From contig OX439012.1 in assembly GCA_949316495.1 (NCBI GenBank), positions 27,042,935-27,106,934 on the forward strand: a DNA stretch of 64,000 bases, in the 5' to 3' direction. Both the position numbers and the translations under genes were made by a program. The stretch comes from Amphiduros pacificus (lineage: Eukaryota > Annelida > Polychaeta > Phyllodocida > Hesionidae). The notes beneath the pieces are model-generated. The model saw nothing but the letters and a program-made list of their open reading frames with translations. It ran no database searches and was not told the DNA's origin. Of this stretch, positions 37,301 to 51,300 are shown one piece after another (position 1 is the first letter of the stretch; every line of letters begins with the position of its first letter).

Positions 37301-40300
37301 TGAAAACACATAACACGTCACCTGTATCCAGCAATTCAAATATCAATCTTAATGTTCTTGAATAAAGGAATAAAAAAAATGGCCATGATAAATGATTCTT
37401 AGTTCCAAATTGTGATCATGCATTGTGATCTACAGCTCTATATCCAGGGGTGGGAGAGCTCTGAACCAATCTGGGCGGTACTCGAAACATATCTGGGTGG
37501 TATGACGTCATACCATTGTTCTGAACCAATTCTGAACCAATCTGGGCGGTTCTGTTAAAAACGACTTTTTTATAGCTCATAAAAAGCATCAAAATCACAT
37601 AATAATCATCACAAAATATAACACATTTTGGTACAGTTGAGTGTAAAACAGTGTCTTGTTAATAATAATGTAAATTTTATGCTAAATCTATAACGTTTTT
37701 ACGGTTATATTTGTGCCCCCAATTCGGGAATTACTCTTCTTTATGCAGTCTTTAACTGGGGCACATTCCTGTGTTAAAATGTGACAATAATCTCGTTAAA
37801 AATCAATTTCAGATGATCATATACTTATATATGTAACTGATGAGCAAGTTATTTTCTTTAACATTTGTGAATGATAGTCGTTATATAAAGATTAAAGAAT
37901 GCAACGTTTTCAGTCTGGCCATTGTTCACCATACAACAACGGTCAAATACCACTCAGATTGGCTGTGATTTAGTGCACAGATTGTTGCGAGCGCCCAGAA
38001 TGACGTCATTTACCGCCCAGATCAGTTGTGAGCGACCAGAATGACGCGATTTAACCAGATTGGTTCAGAGTTACTGCACAGATTGGTTCAGAGCTCTCCC
38101 ACCCCTGATATCTATAAATATATTTGCCAAATAACAAATGTGGAATTGATTTGCAAATCCTTTATGAGGTACTAATTATGAATTTGTACAAATTTCTTTT
38201 GTGTTCAGATAGATATGGAAGTTCACAAACTCACACAAAATCTCAAAATAAGATAATGATCTCAATACCAGTTTGATTTAGAGTGCTTTGCCAGATTCTA
38301 ATGTGCTCAAAGGCAGATAAATAATATCACAAACAATCCAGCAAGGCCAAGGTAATCAGGTCAGTTATAGAAAGATATATTGTTACTCATCATTTACAAA
38401 TAAAAAGAAAATGGTTACCAGAGAAGTACTGGGTGCCTATTCAGCCGAAAACCGTTGCATAATTTTTGAAAATAATTTATGCAGCATATATATATATATA
38501 AATATTTTGACCGCATTTCATATATATTTCACTAGATTGCATTTACATAATCAACTTCTTATATTTTCAAACTGCTGCTGTTTTTTATGATTGAAAATGG
38601 GTCCCAGACATTAGTCCAAAAAAAGATTGTTGAAACTAACCCAAAGCTCCATGCAGGTTCTGGAAGATTTCTGCTCGGTTGTCTAACCTAATGGACCAAT
38701 CATCCTGCAAGATAAATAAGTGATCTGTATTCAACTTGCTACATCTATGATATAGGAACAAGATCTTTGGACAACACAACAATTTTGAAATAATCAACAC
38801 CTTAATTATCCATCAAGACCTTAGGGTCATTCAATATTCCTCCCGCAATTACATTTGTTCCTGTAATTACGAAATTCAGAATCTGCATTTCAGGTCGAGT
38901 TCTTTTCCCACTTCCTTATTGTTTTATATTTTCTGCAGTAGACTGAATCAGATTTGGCATTCTTCATGACAAGCTTCCAGCCATTTTTTTTTCCTTTTTT
39001 GGAGGGGATGAGATACTAGAACATCTTAGATTGGTTTGTATACATGCCCTATCACTTTTCAGAATATTCAAATATCTGCACTAACTCACAAACTCTCCCC
39101 ATTTTCCTTTAAAAATGCTGTCAATGTCTTGACGGGTGCCTACCTTTTGGTCCAGGAAGACGTGTGTATAATACAGCTGATCGTCATCTGTGTTCTTAAT
39201 GGGAGTTTTATTGACAACTTTGTAGATGGAAGAAGCATAACCAATAAATCCTGAAAATAACAGGCAATAAATAAATCAAAACTGTCAAATACATATACTA
39301 CTGAATGGATAATAAGGCAAGAACATATGAGTGCAGTGTTCAGGCTGACAGATCTCTCATGTTGGTTCTGGTGGAAGGATCTCAAGAGACTGAATGACGA
39401 GTGAGATCCAAAACCAATGAGAGAGATCTGTCAGCCTGAACACTGCACGATCCCAAGTTCTTGTTTTTATCTCAGACTTATCTACTTCTGAAGAAAAGTA
39501 TTTCAGAGATTTCAGAGACATTTAAATCAGAGATTGGAAACAAGCTGAAGTTCTGCATTATAGCTCAGGTGAACCGATCTTGTGGCGGCGCCACTATCAC
39601 CACTTCCTGTTACCATTTAGCATGCTTGTCAAGGGATTTTCAATGTTTTTTGTACAAATGGACTATGTTATCGTCTTTGGATCATCATGTTGACATTAAG
39701 TGGATGCAGTAGATTACTAAGGAACTGTTTTATGGCATTTACATGGAGAACTATATTGTAATTTGTGTAAAAACGATTGTTTGAGACCATGTGAGAGTTG
39801 GATGGTGCACCATGCTGACACCTAGTGGCAGACCTGCTCTTTCCAATCTCTGTTTAAGCTTCACTATAGTTATATCAGCACTCACCTCCTGAATTAAGGT
39901 ATCTGTTCTCGTTTGCTTTCACCTCTGGATATTGCAACTGGAAAAAAGAAACATTAAAGATGTCTAAAAAACAAGCAGATTATAAACTGTTATCATAAGT
40001 GTTGCAATAATTTTTAAAAAGTATATGCAATTTAAAAAAAAGTTTTTCCTGTCCTCATTATACATATATATTGAGAAGATCCATTATATTCTATTTTTCA
40101 TAGATATTGCTTACTAGGAGATTGACATCTATTATATTCTATTAATTATAGATATTGCTTTAAACTTACTACGAGTTTGACATCAATTATATTCTATGAA
40201 TTATAGATATTGCTTTAAACTTACTACGAGATTCACATCTGGCCAGCAGAAACCCTCGGCAGAGAAAACCACCTTGGAGTTGAACTTCTTAAATGTAGAA

Positions 40301-42325
40301 ACCACTTCTGATGGACCTCCAGTAAACACAAGGTCATAACTGTAACAAAACAAAGGTCACATGAAATAAGACAAAACGAGATACCTTGAGACAAATGTCA
40401 CAAAAAGTACTGCAATAATCTGTGGTGTCAACAATAATAGAAGTTACCTTCCAATAACAAAATAAGAGTTAACAAGACTTTTTATCACAATATCTATGTC
40501 ATCTTTCAGATATTCAGCTAATACTATGATACATTCACCATGCTGCCCTCTGGTGGGGTTGAGGACTACATAATACAACCAAATGACAATCCAATCCTTT
40601 CAGTTTTGTGTCTCTTGTGATTTCATTTTCCCAGGTATGGGGCTAATGCAGTACATGATATTTTCTAGACCACATAGTTTTAAATTAACCAGATGTCTGG
40701 AACACACAACTAGATGTCTGATTAGCACAACCAGATGTCTGAGAAGCATAAGCCAATGTCTAAGGGGCACAACCAGATGTCTGAGAAGCACAAGCAAATG
40801 TCTGAGGGACACAACCAGATGTCTGAGAAGCATAAGCAAATGTCTGAGGGACACAACCAGATGTCTGAGAAGCATAAGCAAATGTCTGAGGGACACAACC
40901 AGATGTCTGAGGGTAGAAGTCAGTAAAAAAGGAGCTGAATTCACTCATTATTTATTATCAAGTCAACATTTACTGTAGGATGAGAGTTTTCAAAATTGTT
41001 GTTATTAAATGGAAATCCTATGTTGTTCCTCTTCCTGTGGTCACGAGATAAAGAATGACGATTAATTAAATTACCAGCATCATTAAACCCATTTTGTCAC
41101 ATGTTAATCATTTCCCGTCTCTGTGATCATCCAAACTAGTCCTGTTTACATGACACAATCTCCAGTTAAGTGTCTAATTGGGACAGTTGTTGTTTACATG
41201 TGGCAGAACATATTTGCCTGATAGCATAAAAACGACCTATTTGATCATAAAAATCATACACAGATCACCTGACTCGCAATTAGCTCACCAACATACAGGT
41301 GGCGCCTGAAGCTTGTCTGATTACACATTACTAATTGTGAACAAAATAGGAACCCTGTCAAACAGGACCTCTCTCATATCTGTTCCTGTTGTCAATGATA
41401 GAAAGCAGCATATATCATCACCCGAAAGTCTAATGACTAATCATAAAAATCAGGCTTTGAACTCATTGATGAAAGAATAAATGAATATTCATACTAAATG
41501 GTGCTTTGATCTGATTGGATAGCATCTCAGTCAGCCAACTGATCACAGGTCTTGGATTGTGGAAAGTCAAATTTTGGTTAATATTTTTGTGTGCTTGGGT
41601 CATATGCATGACTGGACGTGGTGCTCCAAATTTCAAATATCAATACAGGGCAATGACAGTAGAGGTAGTGAGAGATTGCACGACCGGCATTACTAGACCG
41701 GCATTACTACCGACATAATGCAGAGTACATACATATCAGGCCAAACATAAATTAGGTCAATGTGTGACTCAATATCTGACGCTTCACAACAGTTGATCCT
41801 GACAGAATTACAGTCACGCTTAATACTTGATGAGTCACGCGATGGTCATGCTTGATACTTAATGAGCTGATCTGACAGACTCTCGGCTTCAAATATCATA
41901 ATATCTATTCCATTAACAATTTCTCAAAACCAAAATCTGTCAGATTTATCAAATATTTGGTTATAGAGGAAAATATAGAGGCAAAAAATCATGTTCACAA
42001 AACAAACATTTTCATTCACATAAAACACACAAAATCTGTACCAAGTGTTTGCCAACACCCATCCTGTGCCTGATCTAAAGCCAACACTATTTTACATACC
42101 AAGCATGAATATCTATCATTTTTATTATATCCATTTCTGATACAAATTAACATTTTCATTTGGAAGTTCTTGTTTGTTAAAATGATGGTGAAGGAGTTGT
42201 CAGTTCTGTTTTTATTATATCAACTACAGTGACATCCTCTTTTGTTCTTGAGAAGTTTCAAATCTTAACACCAGATGGAGTAACAAGGCAATATAGGCTG
42301 AGCAACTGACTCTTTTTCTTTAAAG

Positions 42326-42365
<40 letters not shown>

Positions 42366-45300
42366 ATCTATCATCCATTAACACAGAACAGTGTTCTGTT
42401 AAAACACTGGCATTTGTCATGGAATGCGACTATGTTTAAAGTTGTAATAATTTTGTTAACCCTGTTTTTTTAAGATCCTAAATATAAGATTCTGTTATCA
42501 TGAAGACCCTATTTCAACTATAGAATGGTGCTCTCTTAGGTAATGTGCTTTGATCCTACATGCTTGCTCACCTACCCCCAGGCCGTAAAAATCTATAAAT
42601 ACAAACAAGAGCCCAGTGCTTACGGAGACTGACCCTTCAAAACCGGACGCGAGGTAATTATCTTACAGGCTGCAAAATGTCATGTGTCATCCAATAACAT
42701 TGAACACCAAAAAGTGTTTTCTGAACAGATATAGTGAAATGTCACATCACATTTTTCTTCTTTTTTTTTCTTTTTTTCCCCCAGTGTATAGGTTACATTT
42801 GTTCTGTGTGATTTAGTTGATGTATATGTATGGTTCCTATCTGATATAATATTTGTGCTGTGTAAACTGTCATAGTCAATATCTCTGTGGGTATCTGTTC
42901 CATAGACTGAGCTTCAATCCCCTCCCACATGGCTGTCCAATCTGTGCTCACCATTGATATCTGTATATAGTCAGGCCTTGACATATGCACTGGCCCTGAT
43001 GGCCCTGAGCCACCTAATCCTCTGTTTGGGCCAGTGAAGAAAGCTCTGTTGAAATGGCCCAGTTGGGCAGCCATATTTTTGGTATTTTAGTGGCCCAAAC
43101 TATCTTGATTTTATTCTAATCCTTGATAGAAATTTGTCCCATATCAAGATCAATGGACTTGTAAATTTTGATTGGGACAAGTAAGCCCCACTAAGACACT
43201 AGTTAGTCCCAATACAGTCTTATATACAATGCTCTTTATTGCATCACGCATCCTATTATTCTTCGAAACTTCGGGCCACTTGTCATGCTCTGGTTGACAA
43301 CCAAAATTTGTCGCTTTATGTCAAGACCTGACAGTGCGACTAAGGGTTTAACATCTTTCTTTTATTTATGATTGGAATAAACTTTTTTGTGCAATTCCAG
43401 TTTTTTCCCCCTACTAAATGCATTCCTTTTTACTTATTGTTGATCAATCCCAACAAAATATTATTATGTTCTGTTTTTCTTTCTTTTTATCTAAAAATTT
43501 AGATTTAATGAAAGTGATAAATATTATCAAAATATAAACTGGTTATTGTACTACCGCAAACTATTTAACTAAACAGATAGTCCAGGATAAAGAGTTTTAT
43601 ACCGTTTTTAAGACCTAACGGATAGGAAGTACGTCAACATTCACCACCAGCAACAGATGGGAAGGGTGTTGACATCTCCATTGTTCTGGCTTAATGACAT
43701 CATTTTGTAACATTCTCTAGGGCTGCAACTTGTTACAATGTAATCATTATTATGACGTCAGACTGATTAAAACATGAACTTTGGACGTTTTTAGTGCGTT
43801 TTTAAGCACATTGAATAACCATGGTTCTAAATCTTATCAATTTATTATGCAGAAACACTAATCCAGAAAGAATTGGTTAGTCTTGCCAATCAGCAAAATG
43901 TAGACAGGCTAGTCTGTTAGGTTTAAATGTTTGAGGCCCAACCAAAAATGTACCATAAAAACATGTTTAACACTCCCAGGCTCATGATCAAATCCACTTA
44001 TATTGCACAAAAAGCTTATAAATTAATGCTACAGACAATTATATTAACAATTTTTTTTTTCAAAGGAAAGAGAAATAGATTGCATTTGGTTTTATATAGC
44101 CTTATTTTCTCCTATTTTGTAACCACTGCACATATAGATATGGGGCGCTATATTTATACATTAATGTGGCGGGAGATATTGGATGCAAAGTGAAAGTAAT
44201 CATACTGGAATAGGCTGATATTAGTTATTCACGCCTCTGTAGGTCATTAGCCAGTTAGCTGTCCTCCTATTTGGCCAGGGTATTGCCGTTTTTCACACCT
44301 CGAGGAATCAATGTTTAATATTGTATTCTTCTCAGACGTGTGACGTCTGTTCAGCTATAAATCGGAATCTGCAATGTTTTGGCTGACTGACCGATATAGT
44401 CTGGGTCGGTCAGTGTCCCCAAATTAGATAGAAATCCAGCCTTTGTTGATTGATTTTCTGGCACTAGTGTGGGCTGGGGTGACAGAGTCTGCTTGGGGCT
44501 TTACACAGAACCCCGACATTCGGTGTATTGGACTCATCTAAATTTTATAGACTGAACCCTGGGGAAAGTTCTGTTGACGTCATTGCCTACCCTGCACCAT
44601 CCATCACCCTGGAGATGACCTCTGACCTGACCTCTCCTGCTGACCTCCTGGTCAGATCACGGCACACACTTCATGGTGGACACTTACATTCCTCTACCCT
44701 TGATCTTTGAAACTCAACCATACTTCAAAGTCTACTTGAATATTTGAAACATAACGCAATTTTCAAAGATTCATTCAAGATTTTTAGATCCAGCCAGTGA
44801 ATAGAAGCGATGAAATTTTGATATCACTTTTGGATGGTATACAAGTATCACTTTGTCAAGTCTATATCAGATATCAAGGAGCTCATAAAATAAACTTCTG
44901 TCCGGACTGCACACAATCTTGTCTAAGTTTATAGGCCAACTGCAGGTTACCATCTTGCTCTTTTGAAAACAAAACAACAAAAAACTGCAGTGCACAACAG
45001 AAATTGGAAGTCAATAAGAAAAACTCTTTAAAATCCTATCATTCAAAAAAAATAAAAGATGGTAACCTGCAATTGGATTATATAAGATATCAAGGAACTC
45101 CTGAACAAACAACTGTCTGGACTGCACACCAACCCCCCCAAATTCAGCTGAGGAGTCTATGCTACACATACTCCCCCCTCATCAGCTGAGAGGAGTCTAT
45201 GCTACACACTCCCCCCACGTCAGCTGAGGAGTCTATGCTACACATACTCCCCCCTCATCAGCTGAGAGGAGTCTATGCCACACAGACTCCCCCCACGTCA

Positions 45301-48300
45301 GCTGAGAGGAGTCTATGCTGCACACTCCCCCCACGTCAGCTGAGAGGAGTCTATGCTACAAACACTCCCCCCACGTCAGCTGAGAGGAGTCTATGCTACA
45401 CACTCCCCCCACGTCAGCTGAGAGGAGTCTATGTTACACACACTCCCCCCACGTCAGCTGAGAGGAGTCTATGTTACACACACTCCCCCCACGTCAGCTG
45501 AGAGGAGTCTATGTTACACACACTCCCCCCACGTCAGCTGAGAGGAGTCTATGTTACACACACTCCCCCCACGTCAGCTGAGAGGAGTCTATGTTACACA
45601 CACTCCCCCCACGTCAGCTGAGAGGAGTCTATACTACACACTCCCCCCACGTCAGCTGAGAGGAGTCTATGTTACACACACTCCCCCCACGTCAGCTGAG
45701 AGGAGTCTATGTTACACACACTCCCCCCACGTCAGCTGAGAGGAGTCTATGTTACACACACTCCCCCCACGTCAGCTGAGAGGAGTCTATGTTACACACA
45801 CTCCCCCCACGTCAGCTGAGAGGAGTCTATACTACACACTCCCCCCACGTCAGCTGAGAGGAGTCTATGCTACACATACTCCCCCCACGTCAGCTGAGAG
45901 GAGTCTATGCTACACACACTCCCCCCACGTCAGCTGAGAGGAGTCTATGCTACACACACTCCCCCCACGTCAGCTGAGTCTATGATACACACACTTCCCC
46001 CACGTCAGCTGAATCTATGCTACACACTCCCCCCACGTCAGCTGAGAGGAGTCTATGCTACACACACTCCCCCCACGTCAGCTGAATCTATGCTACACAC
46101 TCCCCCCACATCAGCTGAGAGGAGTCTATGCTACACACACTCCCCCCACGTCAGCTGAGTCTATGCTACACACACTCCCCCCACGTCAGCTGAATCTATG
46201 CTACACACTCCCCCCCCACGTCAGCTGAATCTATGCTACACACACTCCCCCCACATCAGCTGAGAGGAGTCTATGCTACACACACTCCCCCCACGTCAGC
46301 TGAGAGGAGTCTATACTACACACACTCCCCCCACGTCAGCTGAGAGGAGTCTATACTACACACTCCCCCCACGTCAGCTGAGAGGAGTCTATGCTACACA
46401 CTCCCCCCACGTCAGCTGAGAGGAGTCTATGCTACACACACTCCCCCCACGTCAGCTGAGAGGAGTCTGTGCTACACACTCCCCCCACTCCCCCCACGTC
46501 AGCTGAGAGGAGTCTATGCTACAAACACTCCCCCCACATCAGCTGAGAGGAGTCTATACTACACACTCCCCCCACGTCAGCTGAGAGGAGTCTATGCTAC
46601 ACACACTCCCCCCACGTCAGCTGAGAGGAGTCTGTGCTACACACTCCCCCCACTCCCCCCACGTCAGCTGAGAGGAGTCTATGCTACGCACTCCCCCCAC
46701 GTCAGCTGAGAGGAGTCTATGCTACACAGACTCCCCCCACGTCAGCTGAGAGGAGTCTATGCTACACACACTCCTTCCACGTCAGCTGAGAGGAGTCTAT
46801 GCTACACACACTCCCCCCACGTCAGCTGAATCTATGCTACACACTCCCCCCACGTCAGCTGAGAGGAGTCTATGCTACACACACTCCCCCCACGTCAGCT
46901 GAGAGGAGTCTATACTACACACTCCCCCCACGTCAGCTGAGAGGAGTCTATACTACACACACTCCCCCCACGTCAGCTGAGAGGAGTCTATGCTGCACAC
47001 ACTCCCCCCACGTCAGCTGAGAGGAGTCTATGCTACACACACTCCCCCCACGTCAGCTGAGAGGAGTCTATGCTGCACATACTCCCCCTCGTCAGCTGAG
47101 AGGAGTCTATGTTACACACACTCCCCCCACGTCAGCTGAGAGGAGTCTATGCTACACAGACTCCCCCCACGTCAGCTGAGAGGAGTCTATGCCACACACT
47201 CCCCCCACGTCAGCTGAGTCTATGGAAAAGAATAGGCAATTCCCAGGATGAACAACATTTCTCCATTCTTCCTGGTTTAAAAACATGAGAACAATATTTA
47301 TCATTGCTATCAATAAACACAAGGTTAAAATTTCCATGAGCTCATCTCTGATATTTTTCTTGTAAATTTCCTGCCGATCTATGGGCCATTAATATGTGGC
47401 CCTAACATCATGGTCCACTACCACTTTCCAGCCTTCTCTGCTTGGTTCATGGACAAAGATTGCTTGTATTGTCTCAATTACCCAGAATATGAAAAACTAC
47501 TTAAAAATCAGGAACTTAATCAAGATTAGAAAATTATGTTAATATTCAAGCATATGACTGTTATCAATTTTCACAACATGACATAGACATTATTTCTCTG
47601 ATAAGTAGTTAATAACATGAGTGCTCCTCCCTCCAGTACATGAAAAAGTGCCCACATACACCTTCCAAAGCAAGTCAAGTTGACAATATACTTCAATTCA
47701 AAATGGGTAAGGTATAGTGTATACAAATAGATTTATTTCAGTCATCTGCAATGACATCAGCCATCAATTGTTGTAATAGACCTCATCACTGCTCATTGAT
47801 ATCTGTTTCTGAAGAAGGTAAAATGAAACATTCTTTGATATTTCCCACATTTTTGGACAAATTGATAACATTTGTCAGTGTAACTGACAAACTTTAAATC
47901 CAGTTTTACTGCAATTTATTTTTATTTAAATAGAAGGAATATTTATCAATGGTCTGCACTTTGAAATATCCAACTATTTAATAATAATATTTATATTTCA
48001 AATGATTTCAGATGTAATTGTCAGAATCAAAATGATTATAAACCATGAGAATAATTCAAATATCACTATTCCACAAATCAAATTTGCTCTCCCGGTAACA
48101 TAAAGTCTGGCCCGAGGTTTTATGTGAGCATATGCACTATCTGACCCTGTCTGATTTCTTGCCATGTTGTCACTATTCACACGTGATTATTCTTCCAATT
48201 TGGCGGGATTAGTTGAAGCAGCACTGCTGCATTTGAAGGCAAATAGCACAGCTATAAATAGCATGCCAGAATCAATACACAGTGGACATAGGAGATGCTC

Positions 48301-51300
48301 ATGTTCCAGAAAACCAGGATACAAAGGGTCTGGCTGTGTGAGTCATGTGAGGTGCAGGCAGGTACATGAGGGACAGCAGAGTAGAAGGGACAGACAGGCA
48401 GGGACATGAGGGACAGCAGAGTAAAAGGGACAGACAGGCAGGGACATAAGGGATGCCAGGATAGAAAGGACAGACAGGCGGGGACACCAGGATAGAAGGG
48501 ACAGACAGGCAGGGACACCAGGATATAAGGGACAGACAGGCAGGGACACCAGGATATAAGGGACAGACGGGCAGGGACATGAGGGACACCAGGATATAAG
48601 GGACAGACAGACAGGGACACCAGGATATAAGGGACAGACAGGCAGGGACACCAGGATATAAGGGACAGACAGGCAGGGACACCAGGATATAAGGGACAGA
48701 CAGGCAGGGACACCAGGATATAAGGGACAGGCAGGGACATGAGGGATGCCAGGATAGAAGGGACAGACAGACAGGGACACCAGGATATAAGGGACAGACA
48801 GGCAGGGACACCAGGATATAAGGGACAGACAGGGACATGAGGGATGCCAGGATAGAAGGGACAGACAGACAGGGACACCAGGATAGAAGGGACACTAGGA
48901 TAGAAGGGACAGACAGACAATGAACAGGTGACAGACATGTTGAATCCCTGGACATCCAGCCCTGAAGTTAAAAAACAAATGCGAGTAAAACACAGACAGG
49001 CCTCTGTATTTCATCAGGATTTTTATCACCTGATATGGTCACCTGCAGTGTGTGTTAACAACTCACAGGGAAATGAAATGTTGTTCACATTTTTCACCTC
49101 AATATACATATAGCTAGCTACAGTGTAATGGTACTTTTCTCACATTTCACCTCAATATAGCTAGCTACAGTGTAATAGTACTTTTCTCACATTTCACCTA
49201 ATATAGCTAGCTACAGTGTGATGGTACTTTTCTCACATTTCACTTCAATATAGCTAGCTACAGTGTAATGGTACTTTTCTCACATTTCACCTCAATATAG
49301 CTAGCTACAGTGTAATGGTACTTTTCTCACATTTCACCTCAATATAGCTAGCTACAGTGTAATGGTACTTTTCTCACATTTCACCTCAATATAGCTAGCT
49401 ACAGTGTAATGGTACTTTTCTCACATTTCACCTCAATATAGCTAGCTACAGTGTAATGGTACTTTTCTCACATTTCACCTCAATATAGCTAGCTACAGTG
49501 TAATGGTACTTTTCTCACATTTCACCTCAATATAGCTAGCTACAGTGTAATGGTACTTTTCTCACATTTCACCTCAATATAGCTAGCTACAGTGTAATGG
49601 TACTTTTCTCACATTTGACAGCTGAAAATAACTTTCTGTGAAATTGTCGTCAGGCCCCAAATAAAAAAAGGCAAATTCCCTGCTTGATATCCCTGAACTG
49701 AGGGACGGAGAGAAGGGTGGGGCAGACAGGGACTTAGGATGTACCAGGCTAGAGGCATGAGAGTGTGAAGAAATAGAGTCGGGCACAAATATCACAATAT
49801 TATTACCAGTTTTTATAAAGTGCCATCTCAATCTTTCTGAATCAAGTCATTTGTAGAAGGTCCAGTACGTGGCATTGGGGTTTCCATCATTGGCACATAA
49901 ATCCTTTCCTAATGAGGAATAATTCTGGTATTTTGTGTCAAACATCTGTTGTGTCAGTGTGGAAATAAAATAATTTTAGCAGTGCAGTCTTTTTAAGAGA
50001 TCTTTCCTGTTATCACTATTTTCAAATATATTTCCACAGAAACTTAATAGTTGGACATCATCTCGGCAATTCTTCGGAAGATATGAGACAAACAAATTCC
50101 AGTGATTTAGATATTTGGGAAGTTTAAATACCATGAATAATCACATCCAATATTCTGGAAGATCATATCAAATACTCTGGATGATCACATCATATACTCT
50201 GGACAATCGCATCTAATACTCTGGATGATCACATCAAAATGAATCTAGATCACAATACTTTTAAGTGTTCTGCATTTCAGTCATGTATCATTTCTACAAT
50301 ATCGGCCGTAGAGTTTCACCACTGTTGGGTAGGAACTTTAGGTCTGATGTTGTCTGGCCTTCTCACATACCTCAGTCTACACTGAATCAGATCATTAGCG
50401 TCCATGCACATAATCAATACAGAAATTACAGGCCTCGTTTTGAGAATATCGAACTTTCGGCATCGTTCTATTCATGGAATACTGACCTATCACTCAGCTG
50501 TCCTAAATGCTATTTATAGTCTGCTTGTCAGAAATCTATTGCTAAATGAAGATTACCATTTCTGATCATGTACTCTCTGAAATTGACAGGAACAAATGTA
50601 GGTTACCATGGCAACAGAATAAATGGTGATTGGCATGTTTTTTCTAAATTGGTTTACACTACGCTGACCTCTGGCACTTGGAAATCTTGCCTCTGTTAGA
50701 CAATATGTGAGTGAGAACCATTTAGTGAATATGTCCATATTAAGATGTGAACTTGAGATAAGAGTTGAAATGGCTTTTATCTTATTATCAACATATTCAT
50801 ATTAGATTCAATGGAAAAAGAGCTTCAATCTGCAATTGTGTTCTGTTAGGAGTAAAACAACTTGTTAAAACTACTATGGCACTAGCCCATAGTCCCAGAC
50901 TTGTAGAATCACTAATGAGTTAGTACACCTTCCCCTGATGCTAGCCCATAGTCCCAGACTTGTAGAATCACTAATGAGTTAGTACACCTTCCCCTGATGC
51001 TAGCCCGTAGTCCCAGACTTGTAGAATCACTGATGGGCTAGTATACCTTCCCCTGATGCAACCCCACTGTCTTGTATGTACCTAATCATGATTTTTCAAG
51101 TAATGGTGAAAATGTCCTTTTGTCATTTAACTAATCTAGCATAATATGATATACATTGTAAATGAGCACTGAGAAAGTATAGAATAGTGCATAAATCTTA
51201 ACAAGTTCATACATGTAATTAATCACATGAAAAATAGTTCGGGCTAGTACTTTTTGATTCAGGCGATTGCAAAGCTCCACTTACTAGCCTGGTTGTCTAG

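Noticed and set aside
40583-40978. 131-codon plus frame and 114-codon minus frame
   Set aside because: Both come from the 42-bp repeat in PLOD intron 3.
45004-47020. Series of plus-strand frames ([20 protein letters not shown] type)
   Set aside because: Created by the 40-bp array; each breaks where a unit variant changes phase, with no flanking exon signals.
48252-48955. Overlapping open frames of 145-228 codons on the minus strand (Cys/Pro/Leu-rich)
   Set aside because: They arise from the 31-bp minisatellite: the unit is 1 mod 3 and stop-free, so every frame is open and repeats the same peptides.
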